DNA of 64,000 nucleotides, from assembly GCA_019096155.1 (NCBI GenBank), contig JAHCVI010000003.1, positions 3,658,001-3,722,000 on the forward strand. Direction: 5' to 3'. Below the pieces are notes generated by a model, which had not been told where the DNA came from, ran no database searches, and worked only from the letters and a program-made list of their open reading frames with translations. Below, piece after piece: positions 34,574 through 45,926 of this stretch. The DNA comes from Staphylotrichum longicolle. Its lineage: Eukaryota; Ascomycota; Sordariomycetes; Sordariales; Chaetomiaceae. The first letter of the stretch is position 1; every line of letters starts with the position of its first letter. The position numbers were made by a program, and so were the translations under genes.

Positions 34574-37074
34574 ATGGAACGACCGCGGGCGCTGGGCCAG
34601 CATGCGCCCGCCCTCTCGGTCATGACCACCCCGGCGCCGAGTTTGGGCGCCGCCTCCACCATCTACGTGTCGCCCGCCGTCAGTGCCGCTTCCCATCATC
34701 ACCAGCTGCGGCATCCTCATCCGCTTTTGCAATCGGACGCAGCCGGTGCCACACTCCGCCGAGGGCCCAAGAGGGCTGCACGTGGAGAAATCGGGGTCGC
34801 TGAGGAGTCACCGGTATTATGGGGCCCTGGCTCCGCGGCCAAGACCGTCGGAGCCGACCGCAATGGACACGGCCCCAGCCCCGGTCTTGGCGCATCCCCC
34901 GACGACCGGGACAGCACTGCATCCCCAACGGCGTCGGCGGGGCATTCTCGGAAGAAGCAGAAGCGCAATAAGCCGACATTGTCTTGCTTTGAATGTGTTG
35001 AGCGAAAGACAAAGGTATGTTCATGTAATTGTTGACACTTTTTGTTTAGTGATTTGAGCATCGAATATGGGGCCAGGGGGGAGGAGGGTTTGTTTATCTG
35101 AGATGCTGATATCTGCCAATGCGATCATCTTTGCGCATCCCTGCCCCTTGTTTTCCTTCGGTGTCTGAAGATTGGACTATGGGCTATGCTAGGTCTATCT
35201 ACACCGCATACTGACATTTTATCTGTTGCAGTGTGACCGGGGACGACCCCATTGCCTTGCTTGTATGTTTTCCTCCGAGTCTGCCACGAACCCCATTACT
35301 GTACTGACTCTCATGCAGGTATAAAACGTCAGACAGATTGTCAATATGCCCACGTCGCTAATCTTCTCGAGTAAGTCTTCATCCTACCACTCATGAAGCT
35401 GCCGTGCCACTGACACAAGTACAGAGAAACCACTCGAAGCGCAACAAATGGCCGCCGGATGACTAGGGCGCCCAAGAAACGACCAGATGATGCCAAACAT
35501 GTCATGCCGAATGCAGCTGACCGGGGTTTCAACGTGGGACGTCTCAATACAATGGGTTCGGTGGCCACATCCACCGGCCTGCTGTCCAATGTCCCCTTCT
35601 CCGCCCCGGGGTCGTCAAATGTCTTTGGCATTGGGTCGGAGCATCCTTTTGCCAACTACTGGACCTGCGAGGGCGGATTGCCCGAAGTCATATCTGTTCT
35701 CCCTGACAAGTTACAGGCGGACATTCTGATGAACCGCTATTTCGAGTGTGTCGATCCGGTCTACCCCATGCTCCATCGACAGACTTACTATGCCGACTAC
35801 GAACATTTCTGGTCCCTTCCCCGGCATGAAAAGGATCGTTCAGATGCCGCCTTTGTGGCTTTGACCTTTGTCATGCTGGCCATGGGCACACAATTTGTGA
35901 CATCGACGTCCCCGAAGGAGAGGAAGCAGACAGCCGAGTTCTACGCCTCGGCGAGCAACCAAGCATTGCGCATGTGCTCGTATCTCAGCACTGCCTCCAT
36001 CCGAACCATCCAAGCGATGGTGCTCATCACATATTTTCTCATTAATGACAACCACGCCTCGGATGGATGGGCGTTTGCCGGCATTCTGATACGGCAAGCG
36101 TATGCCATGGGTCTACACCGCGACCCCAACATCGGTACGTCACCTCAACGAGCAACCGTTCATACCCTTCCCTTCTCACCAACACAAACTCCAGTGGTTC
36201 CCGACGCGTCTCCCTTTGAAAAGCAACAACGCCGCAAAGTGTGGCAAGCGGTCCTCCTCCAAGACACCTTCCTCACCGTCCTCCTCTCCCTCCCCCCAAG
36301 CGCGACGCACACCGACGTCAGCGTCGACGATCTCGTCGCCGACGACTCGTCCATCGCCTCGGACGACCCCACCGACACGGCCTACATCCGCGGCTCCTGG
36401 ACGCTCGCCAACCTCGTCCAAGAAACCATCTGCTCGCCCCGCTCCCTCGACGTGCCCATCTGCACCACCGCCCGCCACAAGTCCAAGCTCGTCGCCGACT
36501 TTCGCGCCGTCTACCGCTCGTTCCCCGACGTCTTTCGCTCGTGGGACCCGGACGCCCTCGCGCTGCTCGCGCAAAGCAACAAGCGTGTCGTGCGGCAGAC
36601 GCTGTTCCTGAGCAGCAACTACTTTCACAACCTGATGCTGGTGCACGCCTCGGAGAGTGGGGACGTGCCCGTCAACGTGCGGGGCACGCTCGAGGCGGCG
36701 CACGACGCCATCACGGCGTTTTTTGTGCTGTTTGCGCTGTTTGAGGCCGAGGCCAGGGTCTGGTGGGTGTTTAACCACCGGGCGTTTCTGGAGGCGCTGT
36801 GCATCGGGAATGTGCTGAGGGAGGTGGCGAGGGAGCCCGGCGGCGCGGAGAGCATGAATAAGGATCCCTTGTTTGTCCGCGCGAGGGGGGATATTCGTGA
36901 GTCTTTACCATTTTCCCAGTCTTTGACTTTGCTTGATGGTGGTTGGTGGGTTTGCTGACTGATGTTGTGATGCTAGATCGCATGATACAGATCATGCAGG
37001 CCATGAGCGACGGCGAGCAGGGGTCGCAGACGGCGAGGACGAGGGTGCAGGTGCTGAGCGAGTTCTTGCTCTAG
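34574..37074 (+). CDS. Zn2Cys6 fungal-specific transcription factor
   Basis: Six exons (34574-35014, 35232-35262, 35319-35370, 35425-36134, 36195-36896, 36977-37074) give 677 residues. The zinc cluster is assembled from three exons: CFECVERKTK, then CDRGRPHCLAC from a 31-bp exon, then IKRQTDC, giving C-x2-C-x6-C-x6-C-x2-C-x6-C. A basic linker precedes it (SRKKQKRNKPT). The middle homology region of fungal regulators starts at NRYFECVDPVYPMLHRQTY and includes GWAFAGILIRQAYAMGLHRDP. The protein ends RVQVLSEFLL. Start 34574 is the first in-frame ATG; 34622 is an alternative. Target genes are unknown, and no metabolic cluster lies beside it. Confidence 0.87.
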
Positions 37075-37424
37075 GGGACTTTGGGTTGTTGGTATCTTGG
37101 AGATCAAGCGAAGGATTGATGTGGCTGTATGTTGGAAAGGCTCTTGTCTCTTGATCTGTTTGTATTGCGCGTAGATACCATGCTCGCGTCGTTCCTTGCC
37201 TGATCTCACGCATGTAGCATAATCTGACAGGATTGTTTATTACCTATCTTTGCGCCGGAAGTTGGCAACCAAAGACTTGTCACAGCGTGGATGGAGTGTA
37301 CGATGCGTTGCCCAAACACCGAATCAAAATTCTATTTTCCCTTTTGCATCCGAACTACCATAAACATACATTGAAGCCACAAGTTGGAAAAGCACGTCAT
37401 AATCCACCCGGCAAGACAGCCCAT
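37075..37424. other. Convergent intergenic gap
   Basis: Shared 3' region of the transcription factor and NCL1; nothing else evident. Confidence 0.5.
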
Positions 37425-40130
37425 CTAAGCCGTCGGCTCCTCCCCAGCCGTTGCCGCGCCCGCGGCCTCAGCCTCAACAACCTCGGGCGCCGGCGCATCC
37501 GCGACCTCCACATCCGCGCTGGCTTCAGCGTCTCCCTGAACCTCAGCAGCAGCAGCAGCAGCAGCATCAGTATCCGCAGGAGGAGCAGCGTCCTTCATCT
37601 CGGCATCCTTCTCCTTGTCCTCGGCCCCCTCCGCCTTCTTGTTGTCCCTCTGGATGCCCATGTTGATGAGCGGCGTCGTGTCGTTGTAGATGCGCAGCAG
37701 CATGGCGCTGCGGTCCTCCTTGGGCAGCATCAGGTTCAGGCTCTGGAAGCTCTTCCACAGGGGCAGGGCCATGTGCTCGGAGAAGTCCTCGTCGCCGGCC
37801 TCGGGCTCGACGCGCAGCACGCAGCAGCCCAGGGCGAGGTCGCGCACGCGCTCGCCGATCTCGTCCATGCGCTTCCAGTCGTCGCCGGCGATCTTGGGGA
37901 ACATCTCGACGAGGAGGTGCTTGAGGGTGGATTTTTTGGTCAGGACGACGACGCGCTCCGGCCCGACGTAGCCGTGCAGGATGGGCATCCCTTCGGACTG
38001 GATGCGCCAGCGGCAGACGTCGGCCGAGGGCGCGTCCTGCTTGACGTACATCTTGACGCCGCCGTGGACGAACTTGACGCCGCGCCCTTCGTTGAGCACG
38101 AGGATGTCGCGGACGAGGGCGCTGGTGTAGTAGATGGCCTTGGCGGGCTCGCCGAGGGCGTTGCGCACCATGTACCGGTCCGAGGGGAAGCGCGGGGAGA
38201 TCTTGTAGAACTCGGCCACGTTCTGGATCACGGGGTGGTCGGCGGGGAGATACTTGAAGGGCTCTTCGTAAGGGCCCTCGGGTTTGCGCTTCGGGGAGGG
38301 GGGTTGCTGCGCGGGGGTTGTGGTGGTGTTGTTGTCTGTCGCGGGCGCGGGGGTGGCGGCGGTTGAGTCTGTCGCCTCGGGGCCGCTGGGAGCCGGGGTC
38401 GGTTCTGAAGGCGCGGCTTCGTCGTTGGCCGGAGTCTCGACGGCTTCGGGCTTGGGCTCAACCTCGACTTCGGTCGTGAGCTCTGCTGGAACCTCGGCGT
38501 TGGTGGCCTCATCCTTGGGGGGCTCCTCAGACAGCCTAAGCTTCTTGACGCCGGCCTCCTCCTTGTCGTCCTCTTCTTCCAGCGGCCGCTTAGCAGCATT
38601 CGCCTTGCCGTTGGCCTTGGCGTTCTGAACAGGTTGCTTCCTGTTCTCCTCGGGCTTCGCCTTGAACTCGGCCTTCTTGTGGAGGGCAGTGATGAAGAAA
38701 CCGCCGGTATCCTGCTGGTGCGCATAGACCCGCATGCACCGTTCGAGCGGCAGATCAGCGCAGTCGCTGCCGGCGGCAGGTGGGAACATGCTCTCGACGA
38801 GACGGCCCGGGATAACGCCATCGTCGGTGGACTTGACGTATTCCTGGACCTCCTCCCACGAGCTCCACAGCCGAGCGGACTTGTCCATAATCTGCCACTT
38901 GCGCATACCCGGCTTCCGCTTGAGCAACGGGAGCTGGTCGCTGCAGTCGACGATCTCGATCTTCTCGGGCCCGCCGCACCGCTCGATGGCCGCGGCCACC
39001 ACTGACTCGTTCTCAACAGGATTCATGCTGCAGGTCGAGTAGACGACGCGACCGCCGGGCTTGAGCATCTGCAGAGCACGCACGAGGATCCTAACCTGGG
39101 TCAGATGCAGGCCTAGGGCGTTGCCGGGCGTCCAATCCTTCCACAGGTTGACGTTCTTGCGGAGCGTGCCGTCTCCGGAGCACGGGACATCGGCCAAGAT
39201 GCGGTCGAACTTGAGGTAGTTGGGCTTGGACGGGTTCTCGGGGTTCGGTATCCTCAGCGAGGGGTACATGGTGGCGTCGTGGTTGGTGACGATCATGTTG
39301 GGCGATGAGAGGCGCTTCAGCTGGTGGATCAGCATGTGGCTCCGCTTGTAGTCGGCATCGTTGGCGATGAGCATGCCGGTGGCTCGGCCGTCGTCGCTGG
39401 CGTCGGCCTCGAGACGCGCGGCCTCCTCCTCCTGGGCATCTTCGGTCTTGACCTCGTCGCCGGAGAAAGACTGAATGACCTGGCGAATGCGAGCCTCCTC
39501 GCCGCGATGAATCATCTCAAGCAACTGGGCGGCCTTGCTGCCGGGAGCGGCGCACAGGTCGAGGACAGTCATGCCGGGCTTGACGTCCATGAGCAGAGGC
39601 GGGATCATGCTCACGACCTCCTGCCGGCTGATGTTGCCGACGCTCGTCTCGGAGACCAGGAACTTCTGGAAGGCGCGCGAAGGAGGGAACTTGCGGATGA
39701 CGTTCTTCGGGGTGGTCATGGACCAGGCGAGCGAGTCGGGGTACCAGGGGACGGCGGTCGGGGGGTTGACGGTGACGCCATCGTGGGTGATGCGGGTGAT
39801 CTCGGGGATGTATCTCGTCTGGAGCAGGCGCTTGACGGCGAGGGCGTGGCCCTTGGAGCCGCAGAAGCGGAAGCTGTTGGGGAGCTCCCTCCGCAGGGCA
39901 GCCCAGAACTCGGCCTGCTCCTCCTCGGGCAGGTTGGTGAGGGTGTTGTAGTACTGCTCGAGGCGCTTGTTCTCCTTGACGACCTCGGGGTATGTCTGGT
40001 AGGGGCGGTGGCCCCCGCGATTGTCACGGCCTCCGCGTCCGCCGCCGCGTCCTCCGCCTCGGTGTCCCTGTGGTCGCTCATTGTCAGTGGAAATGTCAGG
40101 CAGACTCCAATTCTTGCCCGGGTGGTCCAT
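37425..40130 (-). CDS. NCL1: tRNA (cytosine-5)-methyltransferase Ncl1/Trm4 (NSUN2 family)
   Basis: Single exon, 901 residues from the ATG at 40130; in-frame sequence continues upstream but has no ATG. An RGG-like patch (GGGRGGGRGGRDNRGG) lies at the N-terminus. The Rossmann methyltransferase core shows LDLCAAPGSKAAQLLE for SAM binding, MIVTNHDATMYP, the PCSG Cys in FDRILADVPCSGDGTLRKN, and the catalytic TCS in VVYSTCSMNPVENES. The family makes m5C at several tRNA positions in the nucleus. After the catalytic half, a low-complexity acidic/Pro/Thr segment (about residues 530-640) precedes the conserved C-terminal part (EEPFKYLPADHPVIQNVAEF, RMDEIGERVRDLALGCCVL). The protein ends in an Ala/Glu-rich tail encoded by GCA/GCT repeats at 37545-37570. 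Confidence 0.92.
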   Translation of the reverse strand: MDHPGKNWSLPDISTDNERPQGHRGGGRGGGRGGRDNRGGHRPYQTYPEVVKENKRLEQYYNTLTNLPEEEQAEFWAALRRELPNSFRFCGSKGHALAVKRLLQTRYIPEITRITHDGVTVNPPTAVPWYPDSLAWSMTTPKNVIRKFPPSRAFQKFLVSETSVGNISRQEVVSMIPPLLMDVKPGMTVLDLCAAPGSKAAQLLEMIHRGEEARIRQVIQSFSGDEVKTEDAQEEEAARLEADASDDGRATGMLIANDADYKRSHMLIHQLKRLSSPNMIVTNHDATMYPSLRIPNPENPSKPNYLKFDRILADVPCSGDGTLRKNVNLWKDWTPGNALGLHLTQVRILVRALQMLKPGGRVVYSTCSMNPVENESVVAAAIERCGGPEKIEIVDCSDQLPLLKRKPGMRKWQIMDKSARLWSSWEEVQEYVKSTDDGVIPGRLVESMFPPAAGSDCADLPLERCMRVYAHQQDTGGFFITALHKKAEFKAKPEENRKQPVQNAKANGKANAAKRPLEEEDDKEEAGVKKLRLSEEPPKDEATNAEVPAELTTEVEVEPKPEAVETPANDEAAPSEPTPAPSGPEATDSTAATPAPATDNNTTTTPAQQPPSPKRKPEGPYEEPFKYLPADHPVIQNVAEFYKISPRFPSDRYMVRNALGEPAKAIYYTSALVRDILVLNEGRGVKFVHGGVKMYVKQDAPSADVCRWRIQSEGMPILHGYVGPERVVVLTKKSTLKHLLVEMFPKIAGDDWKRMDEIGERVRDLALGCCVLRVEPEAGDEDFSEHMALPLWKSFQSLNLMLPKEDRSAMLLRIYNDTTPLINMGIQRDNKKAEGAEDKEKDAEMKDAAPPADTDAAAAAAAEVQGDAEASADVEVADAPAPEVVEAEAAGAATAGEEPTA

Positions 40131-40649
40131 ACCCTCTTTCCGCGACCCATGCTTTTGAATGTGGAAAACGAGGCAATGAGAGACCGCCCACTGGAAAAGA
40201 CAGTTGCAATGCGCTCCAATCGCATCGAATTGGCAGCGGCCAGTGGAGGAGGAAAAAATATGCTGCAACAGAGTCAACGGGCGAAATGTGGGGGCGGGGG
40301 CCTATCTTATCGAAGTGGAGACGCAACGAGAGCCAGGCCTGGGATCTCCATATAATTGCTGTGTAATTGACTTGCGGAATACGGAGCTGTGTACATGGAC
40401 AGGACAGAGTATGGACTAGCATAACATTTGGGTTGTCTATAGGACATGGCAAGGTATCCTGTCTGGTCCGTCTCTGTAGCTCAACATATTGTGCATCGCA
40501 ACGAGGTGGATTGGACTCGTATCATACATACTGTACATAGCCTTTGTTCTTACATTACACGGAAGAGCAGTGACCCGCAGTCTCTCCCAACCTCTCCATT
40601 GCTTCATTTTGTCAGTGCAGAGTGCGAACCTCGATGGAAAGCCACTGCT
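40131..40649. other. Intergenic region
   Basis: NCL1 promoter side and MTG2 3' side, both genes on the minus strand. No gene seen. Confidence 0.5.
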
Positions 40650-42347
40650 TCAACCGTCCAGCAAGCCAACCGCCCAGTGCACCACCCTGTCCACGCCCTG
40701 CCCGTTGATAGCACTCACAGGAATGGCCGCACAATCCTTGGTCCACGCGCCCTCCACGCCGCTCGGGTGCGGCTCCTCCCCGCGGCTGATGGCGGCCAGG
40801 TACTCCCTCAGCTCCCTGAAGTTCTCCTGCGTATCCGGCAGATCCCCCTTCGTCGCCACCACAAACCACGGCTTGCCCGCGATGTGCAGCCCGCCGGCGC
40901 TCACAGCGGGCGAGTCGTGCTCGCTCATCATGGTGCTCGGCCAGAAGGTGCTGTCGCCGGCATCCGTCCCCGCCGCGGCGCTCCAGTCGACGGCCGCCTG
41001 GCGCTGCCGCTCGCGCTCCTCCTCCTCGCGCATCTGCGCGTACAGGCCGACCTCGTTCCACAGCGCCTTGAGCGCCGCCACGGCGTTGCCCGCGCCGAGG
41101 TCGAGCACAAAGGCCAGCACGCCCGCCCGCTCGACGTGCCGGAGGAAGGCGATGCCGAGGCCCTTGTCCAGGTGCGCGCCCTCGATCAGGCCGGGGATGT
41201 CGGCGATGGTGAAGCGGGTGCGCCGTTCGAACTCGGGCTGCGGGTTGGCCGGGGCACTGAATGGGTCGTCCCTTGAGGGTGCGTCCGCGATGCGGCGGTA
41301 GCTCGTGAGCATGGGGCGGCCTTTGTTGTTGTCGAGCACGACGGTGCCGATGTTGGGCTGGAGCGTGGTGAAGGCCCAGTTGCCGACGCGGGTGCGGCTG
41401 TTGCTGATGGAGCGGAGGAGGGTGCTCTTGCCGGCGTTGGGCAGGCAACGACCGACGGCAAGCAGCTTGAGTTCAGCTCAATCCATGGCGCCCTCTCCCT
41501 CTGGTCGCGAACATGGGCTTGGGCAGGCCTTTGCTGACAAAGTGGGGGTTTCCCAGTCCACCGAGTCCGCCGACGGCCAGCAGGATAGGCCGCGGGTTGG
41601 CCGAGACAGATCCAGGTGTATTGGGTCCGGGGATATTTGGAGTAGACGGTCGCGGTGCGGCAGGGGTGGCAGCTCGATCCGTTTCCTGTCCGAGGACGAC
41701 ATGCCCGGGTAGAGCAGCCACTTCTCGCGTTCGGGATTCTCTATCGGCTCCTCATCCGGCCCTTCCTCCACCGGCACCGGTCCTGGTTTCCTGCGCTTCC
41801 TATCTCGCTTGCGCAGAAAGCGGTTCTCAGCCTCCGGGTCGTCGCGGCTCAGCTCTCTGACCACGGTGCCGACAGGGACGGCGATGACGACGTCTTCTCC
41901 GCGCGGCCCTCCCCTGGAGCTGCCCATGCCGCTCTTGCCCTTGCCTGCACGTACAACCTTCTTGCGCGCCAGCTTGTACAGCGAGGTCTCGCCGTGCACT
42001 GCCTGGATGTAGATGTTCCCGCCGTGCCCGCCGTCGCCGCCGTTTGCAGGGCCGTCTTCCATAAAGGCCTCGCGCATGAAGGAGATGCAGCCGTGCCCGC
42101 CGCCGCCGGCTTGCAGTGTCAGCTTGGCCTTGTCGGCGAAGTTGGCCATGGAGAAGTCATCGGGGGCCGGATTCAGGCGGGAGGTGGTCGAGTCGGCAGG
42201 TGCCGTGGCTTCGGTGCTATTGCGCCGCGTGCCGTTGATGGCCGCGGCCAGGCTAGAACGGGATATGCTGCTGCCATTGGGTGCAAATAGCGATGGGTAG
42301 AGAAATGGTAGGAATACTCGCGGGTTTCGGGGGCAGCGGCAGGCCAT
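40650..42347 (-). CDS. MTG2: Mitochondrial Obg-family GTPase Mtg2, frame broken in the centre
   Basis: The N-terminal part is clear: a mitochondrial-type start (MACRCPRNPRVFLPFLYP), then the Gly-rich Obg fold (LQAGGGGHGCISFMREAF, GPANGGDGGHGGNIYI, GGPRGEDVVIAVPVGTVV). The C-terminal part is also clear: LPNAGKSTLLRSISNSR (G1), IADIPGLIEGA (G3), VATKGDLP (G4 variant) and PVSAINGQGVD (G5). Between 41400 and 41620 the frame is damaged. The conserved segment PRPILLAVGGLGGLGNPHF is in a different frame from both sides, a TGA interrupts at 41478-41480, and the residues before G1 lack the usual LADVGLVG pattern. No intron removes this. The family assembles the mitoribosomal large subunit and is normally essential for respiration. 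Either the assembly is wrong here or the gene is decaying. Confidence 0.82.
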
Positions 42348-44267
42348 GCTGGGCTATATGCAGCGCCTGTGGTCGAGGCGCGTCTTCTCTCCTGTCGTCT
42401 GTCCCTCGGGAACGGTGGGAATGGGCATCTGGCAGGATCCATGGCAGGGTTGGAGTAAATTTGAGCAGGGGTCCGGCTGGCGATAAGATAGCGATTAAGG
42501 ATACCCTACTGGAGTGGGATGAATGGGCTTGGTCCGCTCGGGACTCTCCGAAGCCGAACCTTCCCTTCGGGAGGAAGGGGCAGCTGGAATCGGATGAGCT
42601 CCATCCCAGCTTTCAGGGACTGGTGCCTTCCAGGGTTCAATATCAGACTTCGTTTCCTGCGACGGAACCTTCCACAGGTTATCCCACTTCACTTCTGCAA
42701 ACCCGGGACTTGAATCGCGATCTTTTCCCCGCAACCAGCGCTCCCGCCCGCACCCCAGCCCCTCGGTAAGGCAGGTAGAAACGCGGGCTGCGTTGTTCAT
42801 GCGGGTGCTCAATCCCGCGTCACGCTGGGCTTGGTCCGCAATTTGCGGATCGCGGTGTGCCGGGGCTGGCCCTCGCCGCGGCCAAACCTGCGGTCAGCAG
42901 CCGAAAAATGTGGTGAGCCGCCCCCGGATGCCCAACGCCCAAACTGGACCTCAGCTGCACGGGCTTGGGCGAGCGAGGGTCGCGAGACTGCATCTGCACC
43001 ACTGCAGAGTATTTCATTTTCGGCTGCCAATTGGCTCCTGTTGCCACGGGGCTAATTACCTGGATTCTAGAAAGAAACGCTTTTTCTCCTTCTTCTTCTC
43101 GCTTGCTTCTCCTCGTGATCCCCTTACCTCTTTGCCCGTCTCCTGTCTCCTCTATCCCGTCTCCACAGCCCGACCTCCTCTTCTGGCCGAGGATCCGCAC
43201 TCGAGTGTTGCTCTCTCTCTGTCACCCCTCCCCCGCCACAAGTCTCTGCTGCCCTTCTCTCCGGCCACAGGGCGCCAGAACGAATCACCCCAACCAGCTG
43301 CACTCTGCAACTGCAATCAGACAACCCCCCAAGACGACGCGGGTGGTGCGAACGACAACAAAGGACCAGGTCGAGGGTTAATTGGGCCCCCGCCGAAACC
43401 AGCGCGTCTCGGGACTGGCTGATGCACCATTGGGCCGCTGCAAGCTGCAGACCAATGCTGCCAGAGGCCTGCATTCGAGCCACGACACAGATTCCTGTCT
43501 AGACGTGGTTAGGCCCGCCTTGGTTTGTGCGAGCGCCCCCCAGTCCTCGCTGGACCATCACCCAACTGAGCCAACTCCATCGACACCTCCTCCTGCGACG
43601 TCCTGCTTCTTCCTGCTTCGTCCTGCTGCACCAAGAGCCTCTCTCCGCCAAAGAGAGCCGCCTGCCGCCCCCAGATCGCTCCTGACTCGACCGCCGCCTC
43701 CTGCACCTGCTCTCCTCTCTACAGACAGAGAGACAGAGAGACGTGGTGTCTGGCTTGTCCGGCTTGTCTGGTTTGTCTGGTTCTCCTGGCTGTCGTCCAC
43801 GGCATCCAGCACACGACGCACGAACTGCAGCAACTCGCCCTTGTTCCCCCTCCCCTCTACCTCCGTCGACGCCCTACCGCCGCCGCCCTACCGCCGCCGC
43901 TGTGCTGCTCGACTCCCGTCCCCTTCTTGCGTGCTCTCTAGCCCAGGTCAGTCCGTCAGCCCATCCACGCCCTCTTTCCCTCCTATCTTCTTGCTACCCA
44001 TCGTGCGGGCTGCGTGGTCCCTATCTTCTGGCTCCCTTCCCTCCCGCCTCACACCTCTACTCCTTTGCCTTTTCCTCCTCTCACATTGTCTCGTCTTCAT
44101 CCTCTTATTCTGGGCGGGACCCCGGAATCTACCGGTCATGACCAAGACCATGACCACTCTACGCATGTCAGCCTCTTCGTTATCACTAGGTTGAGACTCG
44201 GTGGTGTTGCTTCCACATGATTCATGATTTATGACCTTGACGACCTCTCAAACACAAAACGCTAAAC
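42348..44267. other. Long pyrimidine-rich intergenic region/leader
   Basis: 1.9 kb between the divergent MTG2 and the next + strand gene. From about 43070 to 44200 the + strand is strongly C/T-rich with many CTCC/TTCC tracts, typical of the promoter and long 5' leader of a highly expressed or regulated fungal gene. A GTCAGT after CTCTAGCCCAG at about 43947 could be a leader-intron donor. No coding frame has family motifs. Confidence 0.5.
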
Positions 44268-45044
44268 ATGTATACCAGAGACTATAATTCGAAGTCGCGG
44301 AAAGGGGTCATCAGGATGGACCCGGACTGTGCCATCTGCCACGCCCCGGCCGCCCTTGCCTGCGAATGCGAGGCCAAGGGCCTGGAGGTGGCCGTGAGGC
44401 AGGCCGAGAGCCGCATGATGCAGTCGATCTACAATGACATCCGGTGAGCATTGCTTCTTTCCTCGCCCGAGACTCTGCAACCGGCGTGCTGACTGACCAC
44501 CTCCAGCTCATGGGTACGAGCTCATGCACAGGACTACATCCTCGAGTATTTCCGCCTTCTCACAGAGCGACGCAAGGCCGCCCACGCCCAACACCTGGAA
44601 CGGCTCTCTCACCACGCATACCACTACTACCGTGCGCAGCCACATCCCAACGAGATCGCCGCCGCCCAAGCGCAGCTGAAGCGGGGCATCGACGAGGACT
44701 GGCAAGCCTCGGTCCAGCGCTATCCCGAGGTCCTCGAGTACTTCTACAGCCTCGTCGAGCTGACCCTGCCCGACGACAACGAGCCCGCCGTCAAGGACCC
44801 GCCCCTCAGCGCCCTCAACGGCTCCCGCAAGGGCCCGCGCCGCGTCGGCGCCCCGACCACCGTCGCCAGCGGGCCCAGCCTCGCGCCCCACGAGCGCGAG
44901 CAACTGCCCCTGCCCCGCGGCCGCACACCACCGCCGCTCGAGCCCCTGCGCGAGAGGAGGACGCCGGCGCCGCGAGACCGGAGACAGTCGTTCCGCGGCA
45001 TCCCGCCCCCGCCGCCGTCCTCGTACTATCCGCCGCCTTACTGA
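44268..45044 (+). CDS. Conserved fungal protein of unknown function
   Basis: Two exons (44268-44443, 44507-45044) give 237 residues. The start MYTRDYNSKSRKGVIRMDPD leads into a small Cys-rich block, CAICHAPAALACECEAKG (residues 22-39), resembling a zinc-binding knuckle. A long helical region follows (ESRMMQSIYNDIRSWVRAH, YILEYFRLLTERRKAAHAQH, DEDWQASVQRYPEVLEYFY). The C-terminal third is disordered and Pro/Arg-rich, ending PPPPPSSYYPPPY. From memory the N-terminal two thirds look conserved among filamentous ascomycetes, but I know no characterised member. The helices, with many Tyr, Arg and His, suggest protein or nucleic-acid binding; that is a guess. Confidence 0.8.
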
Positions 45045-45400
45045 CCTGCCACCCAACCAACTTCCTCAACCCATATCCCGAGAGGGGAGGAAACCCCTGT
45101 CAGGGGCCAGGTGTGAAGCAATGTTCATTCTTCCATCGGGAAAGGATCATCATCCCGCGCTTGTGTGCTATCAACAAACTTCATCCTTTGCCCGCCCGTC
45201 TCTCTGCGATCCCGCAACCGCTTCCTTCTCCGAATAACGCCTAACGAGTTCTGACGAATTGATGCCTTGCATTGGGTTTTTCTTGCCTACCCGTTTTTCT
45301 TGTCTCCATCACGGAAACGGCACGACTTGTTTTTGCATAGCCTCGGCTGCGTTTTTGGGGGGATTGGGGGGACCCAGCATCTTTGTGGAGTTTGCGCTTG

Positions 45401-45451
45401 CTTTGCTTTGCTTTGCTTTGCTCGGCTTCGCTTCGCTTCGCTTGGCTTGCT
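45401..45451. repeat. CTTTG/CTTCG pentanucleotide repeat
   Basis: About four CTTTG units followed by diverged CTTCG and CTTGG units, all with the same 5-base period. Confidence 0.9.
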
Positions 45452-45834
45452 TGAAACTTTTTGGTTTTGCTTCGAGAGAGACTGGTGTGCGGGCATGGCG
45501 TGGCTTGTGAAGAAGCCCTTCCATTTGGAACTTTTCTTGAACCCCCAACTTCCCACGCCAGAAACAGCATGGGATTCGACAGGGACGGACGGCAGGACTT
45601 GATTTTTTTGCTTGCCTAATCTGGCAATGGTCTTTTACTACCTTTTTGTCCTTTTCCTAGGCACACACCGGATAACGGCACGGATGTTTGGGATTTTGCG
45701 TCTCTCTTGTCTCACTCTTCTCTCTTCTTCCTTCCCTTGCTTGGCTTGCTTCTTCCTTGCCTGCCTTCATTCCGGCGTTGGTGGGTTAATATGGCGGGTC
45801 TAGGCGTGCTGTCTTTTTTGCTCATTGCTACGAA

Positions 45835-45865
45835 CGGACGGACGGACGGACGGACGGACGGACGG
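45835..45865. repeat. CGGA tetranucleotide microsatellite
   Basis: Seven to eight perfect CGGA units. Confidence 0.9.
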
Positions 45866-45926
45866 GAATGGTCGGCGCCGCTCTTTTTTGCTGACGCAAC
45901 AAACATGGGCAGGCGAGGAGAGAGAA

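Noticed and set aside
39324..40355. 343-codon + strand frame opposite NCL1
   Set aside because: Antisense shadow of the methyltransferase core.
41400..41620. An intron explaining the MTG2 frame change
   Set aside because: Conserved residues lie on both sides of each break with no spare sequence, so no intron fits.
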